From: Aureimonas sp. AU12
GTDB taxonomy: Bacteria; Pseudomonadota; Alphaproteobacteria; Rhizobiales; Rhizobiaceae
Direction: 5' to 3'
Length of the DNA: 64,000 nucleotides
Assembly: GCF_001463705.1 (NCBI RefSeq)
Contig: NZ_BBWH01000001.1
Span: 1-64,000 of the forward strand
The notes beneath the pieces are model-generated. The model searched no databases. It was not told the DNA's origin and worked only from the letters and a program-made list of their open reading frames with translations. Positions 1 to 9,974 of this stretch are shown in pieces. Every line of letters starts with the position of its first letter. Within the stretch, counting starts at the first letter, position 1. Position numbers and translations under genes: made by a program.

Positions 1-37
1 TCAATGCGGCGGCTGAACAGGTCGCCGCATCACCGGA

Positions 38-51
38 GCCCCGGAAGGGGC
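38..51. repeat. small hairpin upstream of rpsJ
   Basis: GCCCC (38-42) and GGGGC (47-51) form a perfect 5-bp stem around a GGAA loop, about 100 bases before rpsJ. No T-run follows, so it is not a clear terminator. Positions 1-154 hold no gene that I can support; the gene before rpsJ lies outside the window. Confidence 0.4.
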
Positions 52-154
52 GGTTGGATCGCTCACGCAGCGCTCCGTTTGAATTGGCTGAAGACTGTTT
101 AGCGTTCGGATAGCGCCGGCTCTCCGGCATGTCTCCGACGAGAGGACGAATTCA

Positions 155-463
<309 letters not shown>

Positions 464-488
464 TCCGAGCACGGGAAGGATAACGCCC

Positions 489-1211
489 ATGCGTTCAGGT
501 GTGATTGCACAGAAGGTCGGCATGACCCGCATCTACAACGATGCCGGTGAACATGTTCCGGTTACGGTTCTCAAGATCGAGAACCTTCAGGTCGTCGGTC
601 AGCGGACCCAGGAGAAGAACGGATACACCGCCGTTCAGCTGGGAGTTGGCGTCGCCAAGGTGAAGAACACGTCGAAGCCGATGCGCGGCGTGTTCGCGCA
701 GGCTTCGGTGGAGCCGAAGAAGAAGTTGGCCGAGTTCCGCGTCTCCGATGACAACCTCATCGACGTCGGCGCCGAGATCACGGCAGAGCACTTCGTTCCC
801 GGTCAGCTGGTCGACGTGACCGGCACCTCGATCGGTAAGGGCTTCGCCGGCGCGATCAAGCGCCACAACTTCGGTGGTCTTCGCGCCACCCACGGCGTGT
901 CCGTTTCGCACCGTTCGCACGGTTCGACGGGTCAGCGACAGGATCCCGGCAAGGTCTTCAAGAACAAGAAGATGGCCGGTCACATGGGTCAGACCCGGGT
1001 GACCACGCAGAATCTTGAAGTCGTCCGCACGGACGCCGACAAGGGTCTCATCCTGATCCGCGGTGCGGTTCCGGGTTCGAAGGGTGGCTGGATCCTGATC
1101 CGCGACGCCGTCAAGTCCGATGCCCCGGCCAACGTGCCGAAGCCGGCTGGTCTGCGTCAGGCTGCCAACACCGGCGCGCAGGCCGAGGTCGCTTCCGAGG
1201 GAACGGAATAA
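489..1211 (+). CDS. rplC: 50S ribosomal protein L3
   Basis: Early-assembly large-subunit protein that reaches towards the peptidyl transferase centre. The 240-residue product begins [18 protein letters not shown]. An in-frame ATG 45 bases upstream was rejected because the L3 family starts here and GGAAGGA precedes this ATG. The L3 signature region ([11 protein letters not shown], near residue 158) is intact. A C-terminal Ala/Pro-rich extension follows [10 protein letters not shown]. The stop overlaps the rplD start by one base (TAATG), implying coupled translation. Confidence 0.97.
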   Translation: MRSGVIAQKVGMTRIYNDAGEHVPVTVLKIENLQVVGQRTQEKNGYTAVQLGVGVAKVKNTSKPMRGVFAQASVEPKKKLAEFRVSDDNLIDVGAEITAEHFVPGQLVDVTGTSIGKGFAGAIKRHNFGGLRATHGVSVSHRSHGSTGQRQDPGKVFKNKKMAGHMGQTRVTTQNLEVVRTDADKGLILIRGAVPGSKGGWILIRDAVKSDAPANVPKPAGLRQAANTGAQAEVASEGTE

Positions 1212-1831
1212 TGGACATCAAGATCACAACCCTCGCCGGTGGCGAAGCCGGGTCGGTGACCCTGGCGGACGAGATCTTCGGCCTCGAGCCGCGGCAGGAC
1301 ATCCTGCAGCGCATGGTCCGCTACCAGCTGGCAAAGCGCCAGCAGGGTACGCACCAGTCGCTGGGCCGCGCCGAGATCGCTCGTACGGGCGCCAAGCTCT
1401 ACAAGCAGAAGGGCACCGGTCGTGCTCGTCATGGTTCGGCTCGCGCTCCGCAGTTCCGCGGCGGCGGCAAGGCTCACGGCCCCGTGTCGCGGTCTCATGC
1501 TCATGATCTGCCGAAGAAGGTTCGCGCGCTGGCCTTGCGTCATGCGCTGTCTTCAAAGGCCAAGTCGGGCGGCCTGATCGTCATCGACGATCTCGTTTCG
1601 CAGGACGGCAAGACGAAGGCGACGCTGTCGCAGTTCGTCGGTCTCGGCCTGACGAACGCGCTGATCATCGGCGGTGCTCAGCTCGACGCGAACTTCTCGC
1701 GTTCGGCTCGCAACATCCCGAACATCGACGTGCTGCCGGTTCAGGGCATCAACGTTTACGACATTCTGCGCCGTCAGACGCTCGTCCTGTCGAAGGCGGC
1801 GGTCGAGGCTCTTGAGGAGCGCTTCAAATGA
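1211..1831 (+). CDS. rplD: 50S ribosomal protein L4
   Basis: Large-subunit protein lining the exit tunnel. The 206-residue product contains the long basic loop [20 protein letters not shown] near residues 65-84, typical of L4, and the conserved [12 protein letters not shown] helix. In enterobacteria L4 represses its own S10 operon; nothing in the sequence shows that here. It overlaps rplC by one base and rplW by four (ATGA). Confidence 0.97.
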   Translation: MDIKITTLAGGEAGSVTLADEIFGLEPRQDILQRMVRYQLAKRQQGTHQSLGRAEIARTGAKLYKQKGTGRARHGSARAPQFRGGGKAHGPVSRSHAHDLPKKVRALALRHALSSKAKSGGLIVIDDLVSQDGKTKATLSQFVGLGLTNALIIGGAQLDANFSRSARNIPNIDVLPVQGINVYDILRRQTLVLSKAAVEALEERFK

Positions 1832-2121
1832 GCGACCTTCGTCACTACGACGTCATCACGAGCCCGGTCGTCACTGAGAAGTCGACGATGGTCTCGGAGT
1901 TCAACCAGGTGGTCTTCAACGTCCCGGGCACCGCGACCAAGCCGCAGATCAAGGCGGCCGTCGAGTCCCTGTTCGGCGTCAAGGTCACCGCCGTCAACAC
2001 ACTGAACCGGAAGGGCAAGACCCGCCGGTTCAAGGGGCGCCTCGGGCGCCAGAGCGACCAGAAAAAGGCGATCGTGACGCTGGCCGAAGGCCAGTCCATC
2101 GACGTCTCCACCGGTCTCTGA
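1828..2121 (+). CDS. rplW: 50S ribosomal protein L23
   Basis: Exit-tunnel rim protein that docks trigger factor and SRP. The 97-residue product has the family pattern: [10 protein letters not shown] near the N-terminus, then VESLFGVKV and VNTLNRKGK. It starts within the rplD stop (ATGA), which suggests translational coupling. Confidence 0.97.
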   Translation: MSDLRHYDVITSPVVTEKSTMVSEFNQVVFNVPGTATKPQIKAAVESLFGVKVTAVNTLNRKGKTRRFKGRLGRQSDQKKAIVTLAEGQSIDVSTGL

Positions 2122-2146
2122 CGGCTGGCCGCGAGGATAGAAGATC

Positions 2147-2983
2147 ATGGCACTTAAGAATTTCAACCCGGTCACGCCGAGCCAGCGTCAGCTCGTTCTC
2201 GTCGACCGGTCGGGTCTCTGGAAGGGTAAGCCGGTCAAGCAGTTGACCGAAGGCCTTTCGCAGAAGGGCGGCCGGAACAACACCGGTCGCATCACCGCCC
2301 GTTACCAGGGCGGTGGTCACAAGCGCACCTATCGCACGATCGACTTCAAGCGTCGCAAGTTCGACATGGTCGGCACGGTCGAACGCCTGGAGTACGATCC
2401 GAACCGCACGGCGTTCATCGCGCTCCTGCGCTATGAGGATGGCGAGCTCGCCTACATCCTCGCGCCGCAGCGTCTTGCTGCGGGCGACAAGGTCGTGTCG
2501 GGTCTCACTGGCATCGACGTCAAGCCGGGCAATGCGATGCCGCTGTCGGCCATGCCGGTTGGCACGATCATCCACAACGTCGAGATGAAGCCCGAGAAGG
2601 GCGGTCAGATCGCACGTTCGGCGGGTGCCTATGCGCAGCTCGTCGGTCGCGACCAGGGCATGGCGATCCTTCGCCTGAACTCGGGCGAGCAGCGTCTCGT
2701 CCCCGGCTCATGCTTCGCCACGGTCGGTGCCGTCTCGAACCCGGATCACGGCAACATCAACCTTGGCAAGGCAGGTCGTTCGGTCTGGCTCGGTCGTCGT
2801 CCGCACGTTCGCGGCGTCGCGATGAACCCGGTCGATCACCCGCACGGCGGTGGTGAAGGTCGCACCTCGGGTGGTCGTCACCCGGTGTCGCCTTGGGGCA
2901 AGCCGACGAAGGGCAAGCGGACTCGTCAGAACAAGTCGACCGACAAGTTCATTATGCGCTCGCGCCATCAGCGCAAGAAGTAA
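2147..2983 (+). CDS. rplB: 50S ribosomal protein L2
   Basis: Large-subunit core protein needed for subunit joining and the peptidyl transferase centre. The 278-residue product matches the family length. It shows the RNA-binding domain ([15 protein letters not shown]) and the hallmark [13 protein letters not shown] starting near residue 231, including the histidine implicated in ribosome activity. It lies 25 bases after rplW with GAGGATAGAAGATC before the ATG. Confidence 0.98.
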   Translation: MALKNFNPVTPSQRQLVLVDRSGLWKGKPVKQLTEGLSQKGGRNNTGRITARYQGGGHKRTYRTIDFKRRKFDMVGTVERLEYDPNRTAFIALLRYEDGELAYILAPQRLAAGDKVVSGLTGIDVKPGNAMPLSAMPVGTIIHNVEMKPEKGGQIARSAGAYAQLVGRDQGMAILRLNSGEQRLVPGSCFATVGAVSNPDHGNINLGKAGRSVWLGRRPHVRGVAMNPVDHPHGGGEGRTSGGRHPVSPWGKPTKGKRTRQNKSTDKFIMRSRHQRKK

Positions 2984-2995
2984 GGGAAACACTCC

Positions 2996-3274
2996 ATGAC
3001 ACGTTCAGTCTGGAAAGGTCCGTTCGTTGATGGCTACCTGCTGAAGAAGGCAGAGAAGGTCCGCTCCGGCGGACGCAATGAAGTCATCAAGATCTGGAGC
3101 CGTCGTTCCACGATCCTGCCGCAGTTCGTCGGGCTTACGTTCGGCGTCTACAACGGCAACAAGCATATCCCGGTCAATGTCAACGAGGACATGGTCGGTC
3201 ACAAGTTCGGCGAGTTCTCTCCGACCCGTACGTATTACGGCCACGGCGCCGACAAGAAGGCGAAGAGGAAGTAA
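2996..3274 (+). CDS. rpsS: 30S ribosomal protein S19
   Basis: Small-subunit head protein that contacts S13 and the intersubunit bridge. The 92-residue product begins [16 protein letters not shown] and carries the S19 signature (KTWSRRS-type motif seen as [18 protein letters not shown], then [10 protein letters not shown]). It sits 12 bases after rplB and 2 bases before rplV. Confidence 0.98.
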   Translation: MTRSVWKGPFVDGYLLKKAEKVRSGGRNEVIKIWSRRSTILPQFVGLTFGVYNGNKHIPVNVNEDMVGHKFGEFSPTRTYYGHGADKKAKRK

Positions 3275-3276
3275 TC

Positions 3277-3663
3277 ATGGGCAAGGCCAAGGCCGAGCGC
3301 GTGCTGAAGGACAACGAGGCGAAAGCAGTCGCCCGTACGATCCGCGTCAGCCCGCAGAAATTGAACCTCGTTGCGCAGATGATCCGCGGCAAGAAGGTGG
3401 ACCGCGCACTTGCGGAGCTCACGTTCTCGCGCAAGCGGATTGCCGAGACGGTCAAGAAGACGCTCGAGAGCGCCATCGCGAACGCCGAGAACAATCATGA
3501 TCTCGATGTCGACACGCTGGTCGTGGCCGAGGCGTACGTGGGCAAGTCGATCACGATGAAGCGCTTCCACGCGCGGGGTCGTGGTCGCGCCAGTCGCGTC
3601 GAGAAGCCGTTCTCGCATCTGACGATCGTCGTGCGCGAAATCGCCCAAGAGGAGGCCGCCTGA
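3277..3663 (+). CDS. rplV: 50S ribosomal protein L22
   Basis: Exit-tunnel protein. The 128-residue product has the L22 fold markers [18 protein letters not shown] near residue 25 and the long hairpin [21 protein letters not shown] that reaches into the tunnel. The stop overlaps the rpsC start (TGATG). Confidence 0.97.
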   Translation: MGKAKAERVLKDNEAKAVARTIRVSPQKLNLVAQMIRGKKVDRALAELTFSRKRIAETVKKTLESAIANAENNHDLDVDTLVVAEAYVGKSITMKRFHARGRGRASRVEKPFSHLTIVVREIAQEEAA

Positions 3664-4379
3664 TGGGTCAGAAAATCAATCCGATCGGTTTTCGCCTCGG
3701 CATCAACCGCACCTGGGATTCTCGTTGGTTCGCCAATACGGGCGAATACGGTAAGCTGCTCCACGAGGACCTTGCGATCCGCAAGTACCTCCTCAACGAG
3801 CTGAAGCAGGCTGCGGTCTCCAAGGTCGTCATCGAACGCCCGCACAAGAAGTGCCGCATCACGATCCACTCGGCGCGTCCGGGCATCGTCATCGGCAAGA
3901 AGGGCGCGGACATCGAGAAGCTTCGCAAGAAGCTCGCGTCGATGACGAACGCCGAGACGCACATCAACATCGTTGAGGTGCGCAAGCCCGAGACCGATGC
4001 GACGCTGGTCGCCCAGTCGATCGCGCAGCAGCTGGAGCGCCGAATTGCGTTCCGTCGCGCGATGAAGCGCGCTGTTCAGTCGGCGATGCGCCTCGGCGCC
4101 GAAGGTATCCGCATCAATTGCGGCGGCCGTCTCGGCGGCGCGGAGATCGCGCGCATGGAATGGTATCGCGAGGGACGGGTTCCGCTGCACACTCTGCGCG
4201 CTGATGTTGACTACGGGACGGCTGAGGCGCACACGGCGTACGGCGTCTGCGGCGTCAAGGTCTGGGTCTTCAAGGGCGAGATTCTTGAGCACGATCCGAT
4301 GGCGTCTGAACGTCGTGCGATCGAGGGCGATGCCTCCGGGGGCGGGAACAACCGTCGTCGTGAGCGCGAACACGCCTGA
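3663..4379 (+). CDS. rpsC: 30S ribosomal protein S3
   Basis: mRNA-entry protein of the small subunit. The 238-residue product starts [16 protein letters not shown] domain with [14 protein letters not shown] lies near residues 79-92, and the C-terminal S3 domain contains [20 protein letters not shown]. The tail is basic ([10 protein letters not shown]). Overlap with rplV implies coupling; rplP follows after 25 bases. Confidence 0.98.
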   Translation: MGQKINPIGFRLGINRTWDSRWFANTGEYGKLLHEDLAIRKYLLNELKQAAVSKVVIERPHKKCRITIHSARPGIVIGKKGADIEKLRKKLASMTNAETHINIVEVRKPETDATLVAQSIAQQLERRIAFRRAMKRAVQSAMRLGAEGIRINCGGRLGGAEIARMEWYREGRVPLHTLRADVDYGTAEAHTAYGVCGVKVWVFKGEILEHDPMASERRAIEGDASGGGNNRRREREHA

Positions 4380-4404
4380 TATTCAGGTTTCGGAGTAGAA
4401 TAAG

Positions 4405-4818
4405 ATGTTGCAGCCAAAGCGCACGAAGTTCCGGAAGGCGTTCAAGGGACGCATTCACGGAGCTTCCAAGGGCGGCGCGATCCTCAGCTTCGGGACGTTC
4501 GGTCTGAAGGCTCTGGAGCCCGAGCGGGTCACCGCTCGGCAGATCGAGGCGGCTCGCCGCGCGATCACGCGCCAGATGAAGCGTCAGGGCCGGGTCTGGA
4601 TCCGGATCTTCCCGGACGTCCCCGTCACCGCGAAGCCGACCGAAGTCCGCATGGGTAAGGGCAAGGGCGCGATCGAGTATTGGGCGGCACGCGTCGCTCC
4701 CGGTCGTATCATGTTCGAGATCGACGGCGTTGCCGAAGAGGTCGCGCGCGAAGCGCTCCGTCTCGGTGCCGCAAAGCTTCCGATCCGGACCCGCTTCATC
4801 CAGCGCATCGCCGAGTAA
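4405..4818 (+). CDS. rplP: 50S ribosomal protein L16
   Basis: Large-subunit protein at the A-site tRNA channel. The 137-residue product begins [19 protein letters not shown] and has the L16 signatures [21 protein letters not shown] and [16 protein letters not shown]. Length is normal. rpmC starts 12 bases downstream with AAGGAAGAGAG as ribosome site. Confidence 0.98.
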   Translation: MLQPKRTKFRKAFKGRIHGASKGGAILSFGTFGLKALEPERVTARQIEAARRAITRQMKRQGRVWIRIFPDVPVTAKPTEVRMGKGKGAIEYWAARVAPGRIMFEIDGVAEEVAREALRLGAAKLPIRTRFIQRIAE

Positions 4819-4830
4819 GGAAGAGAGATC

Positions 4831-5031
4831 ATGAAAGCCTCCGATCTCACGACCAAGACGCAGGACGAGCTCACCACCGAATTGGGTGCGTTGAAGAAAG
4901 AGCAGTTTAATCTGCGCTTCCAACGTGCTACGGGCCAGCTCGAGAACACGTCTCGTGTCAAGGAAATCCGTCGCGACATCGCCCGGATCAAGACCATCGC
5001 CCGCCAGAAGGCGGCCACGGCCAAGGCCTGA
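4831..5031 (+). CDS. rpmC: 50S ribosomal protein L29
   Basis: Small helical-hairpin protein near the tunnel exit, beside L23. The 66-residue product has the L29 pattern: [26 protein letters not shown], then [17 protein letters not shown]. It is part of the uninterrupted S10 cluster, between rplP and rpsQ. Confidence 0.96.
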   Translation: MKASDLTTKTQDELTTELGALKKEQFNLRFQRATGQLENTSRVKEIRRDIARIKTIARQKAATAKA

Positions 5032-5042
5032 AGGTAGACAAT

Positions 5043-5288
5043 ATGCCGAAACGCGTTTTGCAGGGGACCGTGGTCTCCGACAAGAATGACAAGACGGTCG
5101 TCGTGCTCGTGGAGCGTCGCTTCACGCATCCCCTCTTCAAGAAGACCGTTCGTCGGTCGAAGAAGTACAAGGCGCACGACGAGTCCAACCAGTACAAGGT
5201 GGGCGATCTCGTCTCCATCGAGGAGACGCGGCCGATCTCGAAGGACAAGACCTGGATCGTCGTTGCCAATCAAGCAGCGGCTCAGTGA
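5043..5288 (+). CDS. rpsQ: 30S ribosomal protein S17
   Basis: Primary 16S rRNA-binding OB-fold protein. The 81-residue product begins [21 protein letters not shown] and carries the S17 motif [18 protein letters not shown]. It is the last gene of the S10 group; a 69-base spacer containing a hairpin separates it from rplN. Confidence 0.97.
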   Translation: MPKRVLQGTVVSDKNDKTVVVLVERRFTHPLFKKTVRRSKKYKAHDESNQYKVGDLVSIEETRPISKDKTWIVVANQAAAQ

Positions 5289-5296
5289 ACAAACCT

Positions 5297-5331
5297 GCCG
5301 GGTGAGGCGCATCGATCCTGCGCTCCCCGGC
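5297..5331 (+). repeat. two-part hairpin in the rpsQ-rplN spacer
   Basis: GCCGGG (5297-5302) pairs with CCCGGC (5326-5331), and inside it GCGCA (5307-5311) pairs with TGCGC (5319-5323). No T-run follows. It marks the classical S10/spc boundary, so it could be an RNA-processing or attenuation site; this is inference. Confidence 0.55.
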
Positions 5332-5357
5332 TGCTCGTTATGTGAAGGCGGCCTGAC

Positions 5358-5726
5358 ATGATTCAGATGCAAACAAACCTCGATGTGGCGGACAATTCCG
5401 GCGCCCGTCGTGTCATGTGCATCAAAGTGCTGGGCGGCTCCAAGCGCAAGTACGCTTCGGTCGGCGACATCATCGTCGTCTCGATCAAGGAAGCGATTCC
5501 GCGGGGCCGCGTGAAGAAGGGTGACGTGATGAAGGCCGTGGTGGTTCGCACCGCCAAGGACATCCGTCGCGCCGATGGTTCGGTGATCCGGTTCGACCGT
5601 AACGCTGCCGTTCTCATCGACAACAAGAAAGAGCCGGTCGGCACCCGTATCTTCGGACCCGTCCCGCGCGAGCTGCGCGGCCGGAACCACATGAAGATAA
5701 TTTCGCTGGCGCCGGAAGTGCTGTAA
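5358..5726 (+). CDS. rplN: 50S ribosomal protein L14
   Basis: Intersubunit-bridge protein. The 122-residue product is the canonical length and has the family motifs [20 protein letters not shown] and [13 protein letters not shown]. It is the first gene of the spc group and is followed 12 bases later by rplX. Confidence 0.98.
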   Translation: MIQMQTNLDVADNSGARRVMCIKVLGGSKRKYASVGDIIVVSIKEAIPRGRVKKGDVMKAVVVRTAKDIRRADGSVIRFDRNAAVLIDNKKEPVGTRIFGPVPRELRGRNHMKIISLAPEVL

Positions 5727-5738
5727 GGAACCGGACCC

Positions 5739-6062
5739 ATGCAAAAGATCAAGAAGGGCGACAACGTCGTCGTGCTCGCCGGCAAGGACAAGGGCCAGGC
5801 TGGCAAGGTTATCCAGGTGATGCCGAAGGAAGACCGTGCGGTCGTTCAGGGTGTCAATATGGTCAAGCGCCATCAGCGCCAGACCGCGAGCCAGGAAGCT
5901 GGCATCATTTCGAAGGAAGCTTCGATCCATCTCTCCAACCTCTCGGTCGCCGACCCGAAGGATGGCAAGCCGACGCGCGTCGGGTTCAAGGTCGTCGGTG
6001 AAGGCGAGAACGCCAAGAAGGTCCGCTTCGCCAAGCGTTCGGGAGAACAGATCGATGGTTGA
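5739..6062 (+). CDS. rplX: 50S ribosomal protein L24
   Basis: Assembly-initiator KOW-domain protein. The 107-residue product begins [20 protein letters not shown], which contains the KOW motif, and continues with [12 protein letters not shown]. Its last codons overlap the rplE start (ATGGTTGA), which implies coupled translation. Confidence 0.97.
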   Translation: MQKIKKGDNVVVLAGKDKGQAGKVIQVMPKEDRAVVQGVNMVKRHQRQTASQEAGIISKEASIHLSNLSVADPKDGKPTRVGFKVVGEGENAKKVRFAKRSGEQIDG

Positions 6063-6618
6063 AGCCAGCACGCAGTACACGCCGCGCCTGAAGGCGGTTT
6101 ACGCCAGCGAGATCCGCAAGCAGCTTCTCGAGGAGTTCAACTACTCCAACGAGATGCAGGTGCCGCGGCTCGACAAGGTCGTGATTAACATGGGCATCGG
6201 CGAGGCTACCGGCGATTCGAAGAAGCCTTCGATCGCCGCTGAGGATCTCGCCCGTATCGCCGGCCAGAAGCCGGTGATCACCAAGGCGCGCAATTCGATC
6301 GCGGGCTTCAAGGTTCGCGAGAACATGCCGATCGGTGCGAAGGTGACCCTTCGCAAGGATCGCATGTACGAGTTCATCGACCGCCTTGTCCAGATTGCGC
6401 TCCCGCGCGTTCGCGACTTTCGTGGCCTGAACCCGAAGAGCTTCGATGGTCGTGGCAATTTCGCCATGGGCATCAAGGAACACATCGTCTTCCCCGAAAT
6501 CAACTACGACAAGGTTGATCAGATGTGGGGCATGGACATCATCGTGTGTACGACGGCGCAGACGGACGACGAGGCGCGGGCGCTTTTGAAGGCGCTCAAC
6601 TTCCCGTTCCGCCAGTAA
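6055..6618 (+). CDS. rplE: 50S ribosomal protein L5
   Basis: 5S rRNA-binding protein of the central protuberance. Starting at the ATG that overlaps the rplX stop gives 187 residues, close to the family length; a longer in-frame extension upstream lies inside rplX and was rejected. Motifs include [16 protein letters not shown], the [17 protein letters not shown] loop and [16 protein letters not shown]. Confidence 0.97.
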   Translation: MVEASTQYTPRLKAVYASEIRKQLLEEFNYSNEMQVPRLDKVVINMGIGEATGDSKKPSIAAEDLARIAGQKPVITKARNSIAGFKVRENMPIGAKVTLRKDRMYEFIDRLVQIALPRVRDFRGLNPKSFDGRGNFAMGIKEHIVFPEINYDKVDQMWGMDIIVCTTAQTDDEARALLKALNFPFRQ

Positions 6619-6640
6619 CGGCAGGCGAAAAGGAAAACAC

Positions 6641-6946
6641 ATGGCTAAGAAAAGCGCCATCGAGAAGAATAAGCGCCGCCAGCAGTTGGTCGAGAAGTTC
6701 TCGGCCAAGCGCGCGGCGTTGAAGGCGGTCACGATCGACCAGGCGGCGAGCATGGAGGAACGTTTCCGTGCCCAGCTGCAGTTGGCAGAGCTTCCGCGGA
6801 ATTCCGCGAAGGTTCGCATCCGCAACCGTTGCGAAGTGACGGGCCGTCCTCGCGCTTATTACCGCAAGCTGAAGATGAGCCGTATCGCGCTTCGCGAGCT
6901 CGGCAATTCGGGGCAGATCCCCGGCATCGTCAAGTCGAGCTGGTAA
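6641..6946 (+). CDS. rpsN: 30S ribosomal protein S14, zinc-independent type
   Basis: Small-subunit head protein. The 101-residue product is the longer C-minus type: it lacks the paired CxxC zinc cysteines and has only one cysteine, in [17 protein letters not shown]. The C-terminus has the usual [18 protein letters not shown]. This variant needs no zinc. Confidence 0.97.
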   Translation: MAKKSAIEKNKRRQQLVEKFSAKRAALKAVTIDQAASMEERFRAQLQLAELPRNSAKVRIRNRCEVTGRPRAYYRKLKMSRIALRELGNSGQIPGIVKSSW

Positions 6947-6958
6947 GGAGATAACGAG

Positions 6959-7357
6959 ATGGCTCTTTCCGATCCCCTCGGCGATATGCTCACACGTATT
7001 CGCAACGCAACCATGCGCAGCAAGTCGACGGTGGCAACGCCCGCGTCGAAGCTGCGGGCTCGGGTGCTCGACGTTCTCAAGGACGAAGGCTACATCCGCG
7101 GCTACACCGAAACGAAGTTCGAGAACGGCACTGCCGAGTTCACGATCGAGCTGAAGTACTATGAGGACGCTCCCGTCATCAAGGAGATCTCTCGTGTGTC
7201 GAAGCCTGGTCGTCGCGTCTACGTGTCGGCCAAGACGATTCCGCACGTCGCCAACGGGCTCGGCATTTCGGTCCTGTCGACGCCTAAGGGCGTGATGGCC
7301 GATCATGCCGCCCGCGAACAGAACGTCGGTGGCGAGATCCTCTGCCGCGTCTTCTGA
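6959..7357 (+). CDS. rpsH: 30S ribosomal protein S8
   Basis: Primary 16S rRNA-binding protein. The 132-residue product starts [17 protein letters not shown] and ends with the S8 signature [20 protein letters not shown]. In enterobacteria S8 represses the spc operon by binding near rplE; I saw no copy of that site. rplF follows after 44 bases. Confidence 0.97.
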   Translation: MALSDPLGDMLTRIRNATMRSKSTVATPASKLRARVLDVLKDEGYIRGYTETKFENGTAEFTIELKYYEDAPVIKEISRVSKPGRRVYVSAKTIPHVANGLGISVLSTPKGVMADHAAREQNVGGEILCRVF

Positions 7358-7401
7358 CGTGGCATAGAGGTTCGTCTCCCGATTAACGGACAGGTACTAC
7401 G

Positions 7402-7935
7402 ATGTCTCGTATTGGTAAAAAGCCGGTATCCGTACCGAGCGGCGTGACCGCCTCAGTCGACGGTCAGACGGTCAAGGCGAAGGGTCCGAAGGGCGAGTTG
7501 TCGTTCGTCGTCAACGAGGAAGTCCTCGTGAAGATGGAAGACGGCGCGATCAAGGTCGATCCACGCGACGAATCGAAGGTGTCGCGGTCGAAGTGGGGCA
7601 TGTCCCGCACGATGATCGTGAACATCCTCAGCGGTGTGAAGGACGGTTTCGAGAAGCGTCTCGAAATCAACGGCGTCGGTTACCGCGCATCGCTGCAGGG
7701 TAAGAACCTGCAGCTGGCGCTTGGCTTCAGCCACGACGTTCTGTATCCGATCCCGGAAGGTATCGCGATTGTCGTCCCGAAGCCGACCGAAATCGTGATC
7801 ACCGGCATCGACAAGCAGCAGGTCGGTCAAGTTGCAGCCGAGATCCGCGACTATCGCGGTCCCGAGCCCTACAAGGGCAAGGGTGTGAAGTACGCCGGTG
7901 AAAAGATCGTCCGCAAGGAAGGCAAGAAGAAGTAA
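7402..7935 (+). CDS. rplF: 50S ribosomal protein L6
   Basis: Large-subunit protein near the factor-binding site. The 177-residue product begins [20 protein letters not shown], has two L6 repeats, and carries the C-terminal signature [19 protein letters not shown]. rplR starts one base after the stop codon. Confidence 0.97.
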   Translation: MSRIGKKPVSVPSGVTASVDGQTVKAKGPKGELSFVVNEEVLVKMEDGAIKVDPRDESKVSRSKWGMSRTMIVNILSGVKDGFEKRLEINGVGYRASLQGKNLQLALGFSHDVLYPIPEGIAIVVPKPTEIVITGIDKQQVGQVAAEIRDYRGPEPYKGKGVKYAGEKIVRKEGKKK

Positions 7936-7936
7936 G

Positions 7937-8299
7937 ATGGCTACCCAGAAGGAATTGCTGCGGCGCCGCGCTTCGCGCGTCCGCCGTTCGCTGAAGGCGG
8001 TCGCCAACGGTCGTCCTCGCTTGTCGATCCACCGGTCGTCGAAGAACATCTACGCGCAGATCATCGACGACGCACAGGGCCGCACGCTTGCTGCAGCTTC
8101 TACGCTCGACATCTCGCTCCGCGATGCGTTGAAGACGGGCGCGGACGTCGCGGCCGCTGCTGCTGTTGGCAAGCTCGTCGCAGAGCGCGCCAAGGAAGCC
8201 GGTGTCGTCGACGTCGTGTTCGACCGCGGCGCTTTCATCTACCATGGCCGCATCAAGGCCCTGGCAGACTCCGCTCGCGAGGGCGGTCTGAACTTCTGA
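7937..8299 (+). CDS. rplR: 50S ribosomal protein L18
   Basis: 5S rRNA-binding protein working with L5. The start chosen gives 120 residues ([20 protein letters not shown]); an in-frame ATG 39 bases upstream lies within the end of rplF and would make the protein unusually long. The motif [21 protein letters not shown] is typical. The next gene is unusually distant (149 bases). Confidence 0.96.
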   Translation: MATQKELLRRRASRVRRSLKAVANGRPRLSIHRSSKNIYAQIIDDAQGRTLAAASTLDISLRDALKTGADVAAAAAVGKLVAERAKEAGVVDVVFDRGAFIYHGRIKALADSAREGGLNF

Positions 8300-8308
8300 A
8301 CCCATCGT

Positions 8309-8409
8309 CCGCTTCGGCGGAAACAGGGTTCATTGCGCATGAAGATGGCGAAGCGGGTTTTCCCGCTTGGCCTTTCATGCTTTAAGCCCGGTGCCGCAAG
8401 GTCGGCACC
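8309..8409 (+). repeat. triple hairpin in the rplR-rpsE spacer
   Basis: Three stem-loops lie in a row: CCGC-TTCG-GCGG (8309-8320), AAGCGGG-TTTT-CCCGCTT (8351-8368) and GGTGCCG-caaggt-CGGCACC (8390-8409). All stems are perfect. The last ends about 40 bases before rpsE. None is followed by a run of T, so simple termination is unlikely. Most other spc spacers here are much shorter. Confidence 0.6.
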
Positions 8410-8448
8410 GATTTCCAAGACGCCTCCGGAAAAAAATAAGGACAGGAT

Positions 8449-9000
8449 ATGGCGCCTCGTAACGAACGAAATGATCGCGAAGAGCGGGACGACGGCTTCG
8501 TCGACAAGCTCGTCCACATCAACCGCGTCGCCAAGGTGGTGAAGGGCGGACGTCGCTTCGGCTTTGCCGCTCTTGTCGTCGTCGGCGACCTCAAGGGTCG
8601 TGTCGGCTTCGGTCACGGCAAGGCACGCGAAGTGCCGGAAGCAATCCGCAAGGCGACGGAAGCCGCCAAGCGCGACCTGATCTTCGTGCCGCTGCGCGAC
8701 GGTCGCACGCTGCATCACGATGTGCATGGTCGCCACGGCGCCGGCAAGGTGATCCTGCGCACGGCCGAAGCCGGTACGGGCATCATTGCGGGTGGTCCGA
8801 TGCGCGCCGTCTTCGAGGCCGTCGGCATGCATGACGTCGTCGCGAAGTCGCTTGGTTCTTCCAACCCCTACAACATGATCCGCGCCACGTTCGACGCCCT
8901 CAAGGGTCAGATGCACCCCAAGGATGTCGCGGCGCGTCGCGGTATCAAGTACTCGACGCTCCAGGCTCGCCGTCGCGACCTGGTTGGCGCGGAGGACTGA
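8449..9000 (+). CDS. rpsE: 30S ribosomal protein S5
   Basis: Decoding-fidelity protein of the small subunit. The 183-residue product has an acidic/basic N-terminal extension ([14 protein letters not shown]), the dsRNA-binding-like domain with [18 protein letters not shown], and GLGHGKA-type loop seen as [18 protein letters not shown]. The ATG follows AAGGACAGGAT. It lies after a 149-base structured spacer. Confidence 0.97.
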   Translation: MAPRNERNDREERDDGFVDKLVHINRVAKVVKGGRRFGFAALVVVGDLKGRVGFGHGKAREVPEAIRKATEAAKRDLIFVPLRDGRTLHHDVHGRHGAGKVILRTAEAGTGIIAGGPMRAVFEAVGMHDVVAKSLGSSNPYNMIRATFDALKGQMHPKDVAARRGIKYSTLQARRRDLVGAED

Positions 9001-9009
9001 TGGTCTGGC

Positions 9010-9036
9010 GCGAGGCGCGGGGTTCCGCTGCCTCGC
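9010..9036 (+). repeat. long hairpin in the rpsE-rpmD spacer
   Basis: GCGAGGC (9010-9016) pairs with GCCTCGC (9030-9036), and the adjacent GCGG (9017-9020) pairs with CCGC (9025-9028), leaving one bulged T and a GGTT loop. The total is an 11-bp stem. No T-run follows. Confidence 0.6.
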
Positions 9037-9071
9037 ACCCCATCGGATCGTAGGAACAAGGAGCCAACGCA

Positions 9072-9275
9072 ATGGTCGATAAGACCCCCACGGGCAACAC
9101 CGTCACCATCGAACAGATCGGTAGCCCGAGCCGCCGTCCGAACGATCAGCGTCAGACGCTGGTCGGCCTCGGTCTCAACAAGATGCACCGCGTGCGGACG
9201 CTGGAGGACACCCCTTCGGTTCGTGGCATGATCGCTAAGGTCAGCCATCTCGTTCGCGTCGTCGACGGCCAGTGA
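9072..9275 (+). CDS. rpmD: 50S ribosomal protein L30
   Basis: Small large-subunit protein. The 67-residue product is slightly longer than the 58-60 residue average because of an N-terminal extension (VDKTPTGN) before [20 protein letters not shown]. The core [22 protein letters not shown] is typical. It lies 16 bases before rplO. Confidence 0.95.
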   Translation: MVDKTPTGNTVTIEQIGSPSRRPNDQRQTLVGLGLNKMHRVRTLEDTPSVRGMIAKVSHLVRVVDGQ

Positions 9276-9291
9276 GCCGGGAGTAGCTGAC

Positions 9292-9768
9292 ATGAAACTC
9301 AACGAGATCGCCGACAAGGAAGGCGCAACTCATTACGCCAAGCGTCTGGGCCGGGGTATCGGTTCGGGCTCGGGCAAGACCGGCGGACGCGGCGTCAAGG
9401 GCCAGAAGGCTCGTTCGGGCGTCGCGATCAACGGCTTCGAGGGCGGCCAGATGCCGCTCTATCGTCGTCTGCCGAAGCGCGGCTTCGTGAACATCTTCGC
9501 GAAGAAGTACAACGTCGTTTCGCTGGCGCGGATCGAGAAGGCCATCGAAGACGGCAAGCTCGACGGTACTGCGACGATCGACGCGGATGCGTTAAAGGCC
9601 GCAGGCATCGTTCGCCGAGCCCGTATCGGCGTTCGGATTCTTGGCGATGGCGAAGTCTCGCGCAAGCTGACCATCTCGGTCGACGGGGCGTCGAAGTCGG
9701 CGGTCGAGAAGGTCGAGAAGGCCGGCGGTTCGCTGACCGTGTCGACGCCGGCAGCCGTCGAAGCCTGA
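9292..9768 (+). CDS. rplO: 50S ribosomal protein L15
   Basis: Large-subunit assembly protein. The 158-residue product starts [12 protein letters not shown] and has the Gly-rich segment [19 protein letters not shown] followed by [18 protein letters not shown]. It is the last ribosomal gene before secY; a terminator-like hairpin follows. Confidence 0.97.
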   Translation: MKLNEIADKEGATHYAKRLGRGIGSGSGKTGGRGVKGQKARSGVAINGFEGGQMPLYRRLPKRGFVNIFAKKYNVVSLARIEKAIEDGKLDGTATIDADALKAAGIVRRARIGVRILGDGEVSRKLTISVDGASKSAVEKVEKAGGSLTVSTPAAVEA

Positions 9769-9798
9769 GCGATCCGCTCACGTCCTGAACCAGTATTG

Positions 9799-9826
9799 AC
9801 GGCCGCTCCCTCGGGGCGGCCGTTTC
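9799..9826 (+). terminator. terminator-like hairpin between rplO and secY
   Basis: ACGGCCGC (9799-9806) pairs perfectly with GCGGCCGT (9816-9823) around a 9-base loop, followed by a short T-run (TTTCC). The T-run is weak, so it may attenuate rather than stop transcription. It would separate the ribosomal genes of spc from secY-adk. Confidence 0.5.
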
Positions 9827-9974
9827 CATGTCGAAGGGCCGCTGTCGGCGAATTTGCTTGTGTTTCGCGCGCAGAGGTCGTTTTACAGTATCGAAACGAG
9901 CGCGGTGGAATCGTGGGTTCGGCAGACCGCCGCCCGAGAATCGCGCTCTGGGGCAACCCGGAGAGATCTCACAT

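Noticed and set aside
4584-6080. 498-codon - strand frame opposite rplP-rplX
   Set aside because: It runs across several certain ribosomal genes and has no recognisable domain.
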